A stretch of 64,000 nucleotides of DNA. Origin: Polynucleobacter meluiroseus (GTDB lineage: Bacteria; Pseudomonadota; Gammaproteobacteria; Burkholderiales; Burkholderiaceae). Position 1 is the first letter of the stretch. Every line of letters begins with the position of its first letter. The stretch is from the NCBI GenBank assembly GCA_945879115.1, contig CAMDUR010000002.1, positions 38,280 to 102,279 of the forward strand, in the 5' to 3' direction. The notes beneath the pieces were generated by a model. It was given only the letters and a program-made list of their open reading frames with translations. It was not told the origin of the DNA and made no database searches. The position numbers were made by a program, and so were the translations under genes. Positions 1 through 7,876 of this stretch are shown in pieces.

Positions 1-1431
1 ACAAAATCTGAGTTAGCAATGCCAGACTTTAATGATCGCCTAGATTTTATTCGTGAAGCCTTCGTAACTAAAGATGTTAAGTTAGATGGTAACGAAAGCG
101 TTTTCCTTAAGATTGGAAAACAACAGGTTGTTTGGGGTCGTACTGACTTATTCCGCGTGCTAGATGTGATCAACCCAGTTGATTATTCACGTAACAATAT
201 TTATGACGAGTTGCAAGATATTCGTATCCCAATGTGGATTGCTCAAGCTGAGTACCGTATGGGTGGTAGCGAAAATATGCAAGACCGTAATATTTCTGCT
301 GTTTGGAATTTTGATCGTTTCCGACCTAATAATTTGGGTCAGGGTGGTACACCCAATAGCATTTTGGATGCGGGTAACTTGTTCCGTTCATTGGCAAACT
401 GCTGGGATAATGGTTGTACAGTAGGTAACTTTGGCGTGGGTACCCCAGGCGGTGGTTACGCAACAAACTTTGGACCAGGTCAAATTGGTATCAATAAAGT
501 TGACTTGCCAAACTGGAGTTTAGACAACACTCAATTAGGTTTGAAATTTGAGGGTATTACTAAAGAAGGTTTCAGCTTCTCTTTAAATGCTTTGACTTAC
601 CGTTCACAATTGCCATCATTGCGTGGTATGAGAACTCAAGGTACTGACAACCCATTTTTGGGTGCTCCTGTAACTCTTGCAACAAATACTCCGGGTCCAT
701 CTACGGTTCCAGTAACTACAACGGGATCATATATTCCTCTGTTTGAAGTTGTTTATCCACGCGTGAACTTAATTGGTGCTTCAATGGACTTCCAGGCAGA
801 GTCAATTGGCGCAGCGATTCGTTTGGAGGGCGCTTACACAAAGGGTGAAGAGTTTGCCAATACATTACGTCCGGAGTTGTATTCTAAAAATGCAGTATGG
901 CGTTCTGTAATCGGTGTTGACCGACCAACATTCGTACCATTTATCAGCACAGAGCGTACGGTATTGTTTTCAGGCCAATTGTTCTTCCAGCACATCTTTA
1001 ATCATGAACAAGAGCAACGTCCTTGGGGTATGAGTGGTATGCCTGATTGGGAAAATAACGTCATCGGTACATTATTGGTAAAAGCTTTCTTGATGCAAGA
1101 TCGTGTTAGCCCAGAAGTAATCTTTGCCCGCGACTTCCGTGCACAAGCTAACGTGGTTGCTCCGGCTGTAGAGTACTCACCAACAGATAACTTGAAGTTC
1201 AAGTTTGGTGCTAACGTGAAGTTTGGTACAGAGCAACCTAATCAAGCATGGAGCTCTGCACACTCAGCCAACCAATTGGCCCCATTTACCAATATGGGTG
1301 TTAATGGTGGCCTACAGCAGTATGACTCAGGGTTAGGTGGTATTGAGCCTCTAGGTCGCTTCCGTGCAGGTCCAATCGGCACAGCATTTGGTCAGAACGA
1401 TATTTACGTGACAATGCGTTACAAGTTTTAA
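1..1431 (+). CDS. DUF1302 family outer-membrane protein, C-terminal part
   Basis: The reading frame is open from the first base, so the window starts inside this gene; about 476 residues are visible and the start and signal peptide lie upstream. The sequence has the composition of an outer-membrane beta barrel: alternating polar and aromatic stretches, many Gly, Asn and Thr, and a C-terminal strand ending in Tyr-Lys-Phe. It matches my memory of DUF1302 proteins, which are commonly paired with a DUF1329 protein, as here 18 bp downstream. DUF1302/DUF1329 pairs are known next to catabolic genes for hydrophobic substrates such as steroids and are thought to act in outer-membrane transport. A role in aromatic uptake is inferred from the neighbours only. 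Confidence 0.75.
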   Translation, partial: TKSELAMPDFNDRLDFIREAFVTKDVKLDGNESVFLKIGKQQVVWGRTDLFRVLDVINPVDYSRNNIYDELQDIRIPMWIAQAEYRMGGSENMQDRNISAVWNFDRFRPNNLGQGGTPNSILDAGNLFRSLANCWDNGCTVGNFGVGTPGGGYATNFGPGQIGINKVDLPNWSLDNTQLGLKFEGITKEGFSFSLNALTYRSQLPSLRGMRTQGTDNPFLGAPVTLATNTPGPSTVPVTTTGSYIPLFEVVYPRVNLIGASMDFQAESIGAAIRLEGAYTKGEEFANTLRPELYSKNAVWRSVIGVDRPTFVPFISTERTVLFSGQLFFQHIFNHEQEQRPWGMSGMPDWENNVIGTLLVKAFLMQDRVSPEVIFARDFRAQANVVAPAVEYSPTDNLKFKFGANVKFGTEQPNQAWSSAHSANQLAPFTNMGVNGGLQQYDSGLGGIEPLGRFRAGPIGTAFGQNDIYVTMRYKF

Positions 1432-1449
1432 TTAAGGAGTTATTAAATA

Positions 1450-2760
1450 ATGAAAACAAAATTTTCCGCTTTAGTAGTTGCTTTGATGGCGGTAGGTGCT
1501 GCAAGTATGGCATCTGCTGCTACAGAAGCTGATTTGGAAAGATCATTCTTCCCCTATAAGAATGGTGTTCCAACATTCCCTGGCCTAACTGAGGGTACTG
1601 TTCTCACAGCTAAAAACGTTGATCAGTTCAAAGATACATTAGATCCTGCGATGTATGACATGGTTAAGCGTGGTTGGACAGAGATGACTGTTGGTAAGAC
1701 AACTTCATTTGATATGAACAAGCCTTATGTTGAGGCCTCACGCGCCAACATGAATAAAACTAAGCTTGGTCCTAAACTAGGTGACATCGAGGGTTTCGTT
1801 GCTGGTCGTCCATTCTTGGATGAGCCATCAATGAGCGATCCACGTGCTGCTGAAAAGATCATGTGGAACTACAAGTACGGTGTGAACTGGGGAGATAATG
1901 CTACCATTTCTCCTTTCTACTGGAAGTATCGCAACTTAGCTACAGGTCAAGTAGATAAGACATTGAAAGTGCATTTCAATTTCTTGAACTTTACTCACCG
2001 TGTAGAGCACGATCCAAAGCCAAATGTTCCTGGTAATGCTTCTAACTTATTCCGCGGAATTTACATGACTGTTGAATCTCCTCCTGATTTAAAGAACACT
2101 CAGTTGTTGATTCAACGTTATGAAGATGACGCTAAAAGAGATGATGCTTATTTGTACTTAGGTTTCCAACGTCGCGTGCGTCGTTTGGCAACTGGTCAAG
2201 TAACGGACTCATTCTTGGGTGCTGACTTGATGATTCAAGACTTTGAAGGTTATAACGATCGTCTATCTGCCTATACATGGAAGTACTTAGGCGCTAAGAC
2301 AATTATGATGCCTTACTATTACCATAACAATTTGCAACTAGCTGAAGATATGCCTAAAGAAGCTGATGGCTACAAGTTTGTTGACTTTGGTGGTCAAGGT
2401 GGTTGTTTCCAAAAAATCACATGGCAGTTGCGTAAAGTTTACACAGTTGAGGGTGCTCCAGTTGATCCAAGCCCAATCGGCAAGCGTTTGCTTTACATTG
2501 ATGTCCAAACTAACACAATTAACCGCAGCGTGATTTACGATAAGAAGGGCGAAATCTGGAAGACATTTACGATTGGTAAGGCTCACCCAGATGCCCACCA
2601 TCCTGTAAACAAAGGATCTGGTATTCCTATCGATGACTCATTCTCATTGGTTGACTTGCAATCTAAGCGTTGCACAACAGGTCAGTTCAAAGGTTTGATC
2701 GATCCTAAGTTAAGCCCACCGGCTAAGTTCCAAGTGCAGTTTATGCGCGGCGGTGACTAA
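1450..2760 (+). CDS. DUF1329 family exported protein
   Basis: A 436-residue protein with a clear Sec signal peptide: Met-Lys-Thr-Lys, a hydrophobic core, and a likely cut after Ala-Ser-Ala near residue 23. AAGGAG lies just before the ATG. The mature part is rich in Tyr, Trp and Asp, as in DUF1329 proteins, which share the LolA/LolB-like lipoprotein-localisation fold. It is probably periplasmic or associated with the inner face of the outer membrane and cooperates with the DUF1302 protein encoded immediately upstream in the same operon. A strong terminator follows at 2810. The biochemical function is not established for this family. Confidence 0.8.
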   Translation: MKTKFSALVVALMAVGAASMASAATEADLERSFFPYKNGVPTFPGLTEGTVLTAKNVDQFKDTLDPAMYDMVKRGWTEMTVGKTTSFDMNKPYVEASRANMNKTKLGPKLGDIEGFVAGRPFLDEPSMSDPRAAEKIMWNYKYGVNWGDNATISPFYWKYRNLATGQVDKTLKVHFNFLNFTHRVEHDPKPNVPGNASNLFRGIYMTVESPPDLKNTQLLIQRYEDDAKRDDAYLYLGFQRRVRRLATGQVTDSFLGADLMIQDFEGYNDRLSAYTWKYLGAKTIMMPYYYHNNLQLAEDMPKEADGYKFVDFGGQGGCFQKITWQLRKVYTVEGAPVDPSPIGKRLLYIDVQTNTINRSVIYDKKGEIWKTFTIGKAHPDAHHPVNKGSGIPIDDSFSLVDLQSKRCTTGQFKGLIDPKLSPPAKFQVQFMRGGD

Positions 2761-2809
2761 TCCAGTTTCTGTGTGGATTTAGGTTGAGGTAACTCAATCT
2801 ATATTTAGA

Positions 2810-2841
2810 CCCTCAAGAGCTTTTGTTCTTGAGGGTTTTTT
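2810..2841 (+). terminator. Rho-independent terminator after the DUF1302/DUF1329 operon
   Basis: Perfect 9-bp arms CCCTCAAGA and TCTTGAGGG around an 8-nt loop are followed by six T. It separates the DUF1329 gene from regulator 1. Confidence 0.9.
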
Positions 2842-2845
2842 CTTG

Positions 2846-2859
2846 TTACAAAATTGTAA
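2846..2859. promoter_or_regulatory. Dyad TTACAAAATTGTAA upstream of regulator 1 (putative activator site)
   Basis: The half-sites TTACAA and TTGTAA are the same as in the three palindromes at 4623-4698 on the other side of the regulator gene; only the central two bases differ. It lies 50 bp before the regulator start. I infer an autoregulatory site for the regulator encoded at 2910. Confidence 0.55.
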
Positions 2860-2909
2860 AAATAGACGAAAATAGAATTAATATCAAAAGTAAATAACCG
2901 GAGACATAG

Positions 2910-4583
2910 TTGAAAAAAGTTCTGGAGCCAGAACTAGTTGATTTGCGATCTAAGCTTAAATTTTCATTTGAAACAGGTGAGATTTGGCTAGGAGAAAATC
3001 GCATGATGCTCATGCACGTTGCTGCCATGGGCGCATTTCGTAGTGAGATTATCCAGTCTTTGGGATTGGAGCGTGCTAGAGGTTTATTGGTACGTCTTGG
3101 TTACGCCTCAGGTGTGCGTGACGCAGAGTTAGCAAAAAGCCTACCCAGTAACGATTCGCCTGAGGCGGGCGTCATGTTGGGCCCAGCACTCCATTCTTTT
3201 AAAGGCATGGTTCGTGTTGAAAAGCGAAAACTTGAAATGGATATCCCCAACGGCAAATTTGCAGGTGAGTTTGTTTGGGAAAACTCCTGGGAAGCTCAAA
3301 CCCATTTGGAAGAGTTTGGCATTGGTACAGATGCAGAATGTTGGACTCAAGTAGGGTATGCATCTGGTTATGTGTCTACCTTTGTAGGTCGTCCGGTTAT
3401 TTTTAAAGAAACCAAATGTGTTTGCAAGGGCGATCATCATTGTTATATTGAAGCTCGTCTTCTAGAGCATTGGGAAGACTCTGAAGATTATTTAAAGTAT
3501 TACAAACCAGAAAATATTGCCGGTCGATTGATTGACTTGCAAGAAGAGGTTGTTAGCTTACGAGCTTCTTTAAGTATAAAAGCTTTGCCAGCAAATATTA
3601 TTGGTGAGTCGGAGCCTTTTAAAGCAGCTTTGGATTTAGCATCAACCGCAGCTGCAAAGCCGATAACAGTTCTTTTATTGGGTGAAACAGGGGTTGGCAA
3701 GGAAGTATTTGCGCATTGGATACATGACAACAGTGATCGCTTGGATCAACCGTTTGTTGCATTAAATTGCGCAGCGATACCGAATGACTTATTAGAGTCT
3801 GAATTGTTTGGCGTTGAAAAAGGGGCCTTCACGGGGGCACAGCAATCCCGACCAGGCCGCTTTGAGCGAGCAGATGGTGGAACTCTGTTTTTAGATGAGG
3901 TTGGTGATCTTACCTTGGCGGCTCAGGTTAAGTTGCTACGAGTATTGGAAAGTGGTGAACTTGAGCGCTTGGGAGATGTTAAAACGCGTAAGGTAAATGT
4001 TCGCCTGATTGCGGCTACCAATGTGAATCTTCAGAAAGCTGTAAAGGATGGCAAATTTAGAGCTGACTTGTATTATCGCCTCAATGCTTATCCCGTCAAC
4101 ATTCCACCCTTACGTGATAGAAAAATAGATATCCCATTATTGCTAGAAGCATTTATTAAAAAATATGCATTACTTCATAACAAGAGAGTTGTGGGTGTCA
4201 CAGATAAAGCCATGCGTATGTTGATGAGTTATGACTGGCCAGGAAATATTCGTGAATTAGAAAATATGATGGAGCGAGGCGTCTTACTTACAGCATCCGA
4301 TGAGCGTATAGAGTTAAAACATCTTTTTGCTGGAGTAGCTGATATCTTCTCTGAAGAAGTGGAGTTGAGTATTCTGGGGCGAGTTGCTTCACAAAATATG
4401 ACTTCGATTGATGCGTTAATTGAAGCTATGATCAAAGATGGCATTTCTTTAGAAAATTGCGAGTTGATGTTGATGGAAGCGGCGGTTAAGAAAACCAGTG
4501 GCAATATTGCCAAAGCCGCAGAATTGCTGGGCGTTACCCGTCGTCAAGTAGCCTACCGATTAGAAAAAGAAGATAAAAAGTAA
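2910..4583 (+). CDS. Sigma-54 dependent XylR/DmpR-type aromatic-sensing activator (regulator 1)
   Basis: A 557-residue activator. The order is an N-terminal XylR_N and V4R sensor (about 10-205), a short linker, an AAA+ domain with Walker A GETGVGKE at 258-265, the sigma-54 contact loop [15 protein letters not shown], and a C-terminal Fis-type helix-turn-helix ([16 protein letters not shown]). Cys144, Glu167, Cys170 and Cys178 have exactly the spacing of the MopR zinc site, and His95 and Trp123 align with the two residues that hold the phenol hydroxyl in MopR, so a phenol-like effector is likely. The TTG start is chosen because GGAG sits 7 nt upstream; the next ATG would delete part of the sensor. 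It probably activates the phenol hydroxylase operon downstream. Confidence 0.9.
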   Translation: MKKVLEPELVDLRSKLKFSFETGEIWLGENRMMLMHVAAMGAFRSEIIQSLGLERARGLLVRLGYASGVRDAELAKSLPSNDSPEAGVMLGPALHSFKGMVRVEKRKLEMDIPNGKFAGEFVWENSWEAQTHLEEFGIGTDAECWTQVGYASGYVSTFVGRPVIFKETKCVCKGDHHCYIEARLLEHWEDSEDYLKYYKPENIAGRLIDLQEEVVSLRASLSIKALPANIIGESEPFKAALDLASTAAAKPITVLLLGETGVGKEVFAHWIHDNSDRLDQPFVALNCAAIPNDLLESELFGVEKGAFTGAQQSRPGRFERADGGTLFLDEVGDLTLAAQVKLLRVLESGELERLGDVKTRKVNVRLIAATNVNLQKAVKDGKFRADLYYRLNAYPVNIPPLRDRKIDIPLLLEAFIKKYALLHNKRVVGVTDKAMRMLMSYDWPGNIRELENMMERGVLLTASDERIELKHLFAGVADIFSEEVELSILGRVASQNMTSIDALIEAMIKDGISLENCELMLMEAAVKKTSGNIAKAAELLGVTRRQVAYRLEKEDKK

Positions 4584-4622
4584 GCTCTTATTTATAATCA
4601 AAAAAAAGATAAGTCAGAGATA

Positions 4623-4698
4623 TTACAAATTTGTAACATGGGTATTACAGGGCTTACAAATTTGTAACATGGGTATTACAGGGCTTACAAATTTGTAA
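4623..4698. promoter_or_regulatory. Three tandem perfect palindromes TTACAAATTTGTAA (upstream activating sequences)
   Basis: The 14-bp palindrome occurs at 4623-4636, 4654-4667 and 4685-4698. The units are exact 31-bp direct repeats, so the sites sit almost exactly three helical turns apart on one DNA face. Their centres lie roughly 115, 145 and 176 bp before the start predicted from the sigma-54 promoter at 4780, the usual place for DmpR/XylR-type activator sites. Binding by regulator 1 is inferred from position and from the related dyad at 2846. Confidence 0.85.
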
Positions 4699-4779
4699 CT
4701 TTTGTTACTGCTTGAGAGTTAGTGGTTTTCCCTGAGTGACCGGGCTATAAAGCCCATATATATTGATCTTGAACATGTT

Positions 4780-4795
4780 TGGCACGATATTTGCA
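4780..4795 (+). promoter_or_regulatory. Sigma-54 promoter of the phenol hydroxylase operon
   Basis: TGGCAC, 5 bp, TTGCA: the GG (4781-4782) and GC (4793-4794) dinucleotides are separated by the required 10 bp and both elements match consensus. Transcription should start near 4806, which rules out the upstream ATG at 4763 as start of the P1 gene. Confidence 0.92.
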
Positions 4796-4855
4796 TTAAT
4801 ATTAATCGAAAGACATTATTTTAAGTGCAAGCCTTCACTTTTATGGAGCATGAAT

Positions 4856-5854
4856 ATGCAAGTTGACTTACAAACGATAGCCTTAAAGCCGCTTAGAAAT
4901 ACCTTTAAGCACATTGAAAAGCGTTTCGGCGATAAAGTAGCTTCACGCTATCAAGAAGCTACTTATGACCTCCAACCAACAGATAATTTTCACTATAGAC
5001 CAACATGGGATCCCACACGCGAGATCCATGATGTGGGCCGTACAAAGATTGTTCTAAAAGACTGGTACGTATTAAAAGATCCGCGTCAATTTTACTATGG
5101 TACCTACACGCAAGCTCGAGCTCGACAGCAAGATGCCATCGAGAAGAGTTTTGACTTTATTGAAGAGCGTGGCCTAGAGAACTCTTTGAATGCAGAAGTT
5201 AAAGCCATTGCGTTGAAAACATTAATGCCTTTGCGTCACGTAGCTTGGGGCGCCAATATGAATAACAACATGATGGCTGCTTACGCTTACGGCACAGCTT
5301 TGAATCAAGCTTGTACTTATGCTAGTTTTGACCATTTAGGTATTGCGCAATATTTAACACGTTTAGGTTTAGCTTTAGGAGATGTAGATTCTCTTAAGGC
5401 CGGTAAGGCCTCATGGGAAACTGATGCTGATTGGCAACCACTACGTCAGTTCGTAGAGGAAACATTGATCACTCGTGATGTGATGGAATTGTTTGTAGCC
5501 CAAAACTTTGCTTTAGATGGTTTGCTATACCCATTGGTATACAAAGAAGCTGTTGACGGTGTTTGGGCAGTTAAATCAGGTCCAACCATCGGCATGATGA
5601 CTGTGTTCATGGCTGACTGGCAAGCTGAAACAGCAAAGTGGGTTGATGCTGTTCTTAAAGCGGCTGCTGCTGAGTCACCTGAGAACAAAGCCTTGTTAAG
5701 TGAATGGGCAAGTGCTTGGGCCAAGAAAGCCAAAGCCGCATTGGTACCGGTTTCAAAAATTGCTTTAGGTGTAGAGGCTGATGCTGCATTAGCGGATGTT
5801 TCTTTTGCGTTACAAGAACGTGCCAAGAAAATCGGCATCGAATTAAATTTCTAA
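4856..5854 (+). CDS. dmpL: Phenol hydroxylase P1 (beta, DmpL-like) subunit
   Basis: A 332-residue protein, the usual length for DmpL-type beta subunits of soluble diiron phenol/toluene monooxygenases. The beta subunit forms the (alpha-beta-gamma)2 hydroxylase with P3 and P4, encoded directly downstream, and carries no diiron site itself. The ATG at 4856 is chosen over 4763 and 4850: GGAG ends 7 nt before it and the sigma-54 promoter maps inside the longer reading frame. Normally P0 precedes and P2 follows this gene; here neither exists, and P3 begins 24 bp after the stop codon. Confidence 0.92.
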   Translation: MQVDLQTIALKPLRNTFKHIEKRFGDKVASRYQEATYDLQPTDNFHYRPTWDPTREIHDVGRTKIVLKDWYVLKDPRQFYYGTYTQARARQQDAIEKSFDFIEERGLENSLNAEVKAIALKTLMPLRHVAWGANMNNNMMAAYAYGTALNQACTYASFDHLGIAQYLTRLGLALGDVDSLKAGKASWETDADWQPLRQFVEETLITRDVMELFVAQNFALDGLLYPLVYKEAVDGVWAVKSGPTIGMMTVFMADWQAETAKWVDAVLKAAAAESPENKALLSEWASAWAKKAKAALVPVSKIALGVEADAALADVSFALQERAKKIGIELNF

Positions 5855-5878
5855 TATTTAGAGACGGAGATATAAATC

Positions 5879-7426
5879 ATGGATATGAACGTTAAAAAGA
5901 AGTTAGGTTTAAAAGAGCGATACCATTTGATGACGCGTGACCTTGCATGGGACGCAACTTATCAAAAGGAAGAGGAGATTTATCCTCAGCTAGCCTACGA
6001 AGGCATCAAGATTCATGACTGGGATAAATGGGAAGATCCGTTCCGTTTGACAGTGGATGCTTACTGGAAATACCAGGCAGAAAAAGAGCGCAAACTATAT
6101 GCGATTATTGACGCATTCGCTCAAAACAATGGCCACTTAACTGTCACTGATGCTCGTTATGTTAATGCGCTAAAGCTTTGGTTGAATGGTATTACACCTT
6201 TAGAGTATGAAGCACACAAAGGTTATGCTCGTTTAGGTCGTGAGTTCAAGGGTGTTGGCGCATCAGTAGCTTGCCAAATGCAATCTATTGACGAATTACG
6301 TCACGCACAAACACAGATCCACGCGATGTCTAACTACAACCGTTTCTATAATGGTTTAGATGATTGGCATAACAAAGCTGACCGCATGTGGTACTACTCA
6401 GTACCAAAGTCATTCTTTGAAGATGCATTATCAGCAGGTCCATTTGAGTTCATTACAGCGATTTCCTTCTCATTTGAGTATGTATTAACAAACTTGTTGT
6501 TCGTGCCATTTGTATCAGGTGCTGCATACAACGGCGACATGGCTGCGATGACATTTGGTTTCTCAGCGCAGTCTGATGAATCACGTCATATGACTTTGGG
6601 TCTTGAAGTGATCAAGTTCATGTTAGAGCAAGATCCACAAAACGTGCCTATCGTTCAGGGATGGATCGATAAGTGGTGCTGGAGAGGTGTACGTCTCTTA
6701 ACCCTTGTTGGCATGATGCAAGATTACATGTTGCCTAAGCGCGTGATGAGCTGGAAAGAAGCTTGGGAGATCTATTTTGAAGGTAATGGTATGGCCTTGT
6801 TCAACGACTTGGCTCGTTACGGGATCAAGGTACCAGAGTGTGTAGAACAAGTACGTAAAGAAAAAGAACATATCACTCACCAAGTTTGGTTGACGTTCAA
6901 TAGTGCTAACTTCTTGACTAACTTCCACACATGGATTCCAAGCAAAGAAGAGTTGGATTGGTTGGATGCTAAGTATCCTGATACCTTCCCTAAGTATTAC
7001 CGTCCACGTTTTGAGTATTTCCAAAAGTTGGAAGACGAAGGTAAGCCATTCTTCACAGCTGGTTTACCGCTTGTTTGTCAGTTGTGCCAGATTCCTGTGT
7101 TCTTTACAGAGCCAGATGATCCGACTCAATTGGCTTACGAAGAAGGCACTTACATGGGTGAGAAGTTCCAGTTCTGTTCAACATTCTGTCATAAGATTTT
7201 TGACAATGAGCCAGAGAAGTTTGTTCAGTCTTGGATTCCTCCACATCAAATCTTCCAAGGTAATTGTTTCCCAGAGGGAACTGATCCAACGGTTGAAGGT
7301 TTTGATCCAATAAGAAACGTTGCTGCGTACTACGACTTTCAATGGGGACGTGAGAACGGTCCATTCGTGGGATCAGAAGATCAAAAGAACTTTGCCAAGT
7401 GGCGTGATCAAACAACTAAGAACTAA
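5879..7426 (+). CDS. dmpN: Phenol hydroxylase P3 (alpha, DmpN-like) catalytic subunit, copy 1
   Basis: A 515-residue alpha subunit of a soluble diiron monooxygenase that inserts one O atom into phenols. The six iron ligands of the family can be placed at Glu109, Glu139, His142 (DELRH), Glu200, Glu234 and His237 (DESRH). The C-terminal third has the YHS-type Cys pattern (CQLC near 400, then FCSTFC) typical of DmpN. It lies between P1 and P4 with short gaps and an AGACGGAG ribosome site. A paralogue of identical length is encoded at 20228. The operon lacks P0, the P2 effector protein and the P5 reductase, so the electron source and coupling protein for this enzyme are unknown. Confidence 0.94.
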   Translation: MDMNVKKKLGLKERYHLMTRDLAWDATYQKEEEIYPQLAYEGIKIHDWDKWEDPFRLTVDAYWKYQAEKERKLYAIIDAFAQNNGHLTVTDARYVNALKLWLNGITPLEYEAHKGYARLGREFKGVGASVACQMQSIDELRHAQTQIHAMSNYNRFYNGLDDWHNKADRMWYYSVPKSFFEDALSAGPFEFITAISFSFEYVLTNLLFVPFVSGAAYNGDMAAMTFGFSAQSDESRHMTLGLEVIKFMLEQDPQNVPIVQGWIDKWCWRGVRLLTLVGMMQDYMLPKRVMSWKEAWEIYFEGNGMALFNDLARYGIKVPECVEQVRKEKEHITHQVWLTFNSANFLTNFHTWIPSKEELDWLDAKYPDTFPKYYRPRFEYFQKLEDEGKPFFTAGLPLVCQLCQIPVFFTEPDDPTQLAYEEGTYMGEKFQFCSTFCHKIFDNEPEKFVQSWIPPHQIFQGNCFPEGTDPTVEGFDPIRNVAAYYDFQWGRENGPFVGSEDQKNFAKWRDQTTKN

Positions 7427-7435
7427 GGGGGATTT

Positions 7436-7795
7436 ATGGCAGTTGCAGCAGTTTCAGAATATAAGTTCGCCTCAAGGGATTCCATGGATAAATTCCATGG
7501 TAATCAGTTGTTGTACGTCGGCTGGGATAAGCATTTGATGTTTTACGGCACAGCCGCCTTTCCATTGCCGCCAAGCATGAAGTTCAGCGATTTATTTGTA
7601 GGACCCTTAGCCCAGTATTACGGGGCACATCCAGACTTTGCTAAGATTGATTGGTCAGCAGTAACTTGGTTAAGTGGCAATCAGCCATTTAAGCCTGACT
7701 ACGACAAATCATTATCTGAGAATGGAATTGGTCATAAGGATTGTTTGCGTTTCCAAACGCCAGGTCTTGATGGTCTATTTGGGATTTGTTTCTAA
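7436..7795 (+). CDS. dmpO: Phenol hydroxylase P4 (gamma, DmpO-like) subunit
   Basis: A 119-residue protein closely resembling DmpO: the YHG segment followed by LYVGWDKHLMFYG, the HPDFAKIDW segment and the GHKDCLRFQTPGL C-terminal segment are all characteristic. It completes the alpha-beta-gamma hydroxylase core. AAGGGGG precedes the ATG. It is the last gene of the operon; a terminator follows at 7814. In ordinary dmp operons the P5 reductase would come next, but here the neighbouring gene is a regulator on the other strand. Confidence 0.92.
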   Translation: MAVAAVSEYKFASRDSMDKFHGNQLLYVGWDKHLMFYGTAAFPLPPSMKFSDLFVGPLAQYYGAHPDFAKIDWSAVTWLSGNQPFKPDYDKSLSENGIGHKDCLRFQTPGLDGLFGICF

Positions 7796-7813
7796 ATTCT
7801 TAGTTTCAGTGTT

Positions 7814-7846
7814 AACAAAAAAGGCGCCTTGTGCGCCTTTTTTGTT
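7814..7846. terminator. Bidirectional terminator between P4 and regulator 2
   Basis: AACAAAAAAGGCGC and GCGCCTTTTTTGTT form perfect 14-bp arms with a 5-nt loop. A-run and T-run flank the GC core, so it can serve both the P4 gene and the convergent regulator 2. Confidence 0.9.
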
Positions 7847-7876
7847 TTCGTTGATAGTGTATTGAGATAGATATTT

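Noticed and set aside
4623..4698. Short tandem repeats resembling the start of a CRISPR array
   Set aside because: The units are contiguous without variable spacers, each holds a palindrome, and they precede a sigma-54 promoter; no cas genes are present.
4763..4855. Longer N terminus for the P1 subunit
   Set aside because: The sigma-54 promoter maps inside this extension and the ribosome site fits the ATG at 4856.
5446..5838. 130-codon minus-strand open frame inside the P1 gene
   Set aside because: It is antisense to a well-recognised gene, has no ribosome site and a composition typical of a shadow frame.
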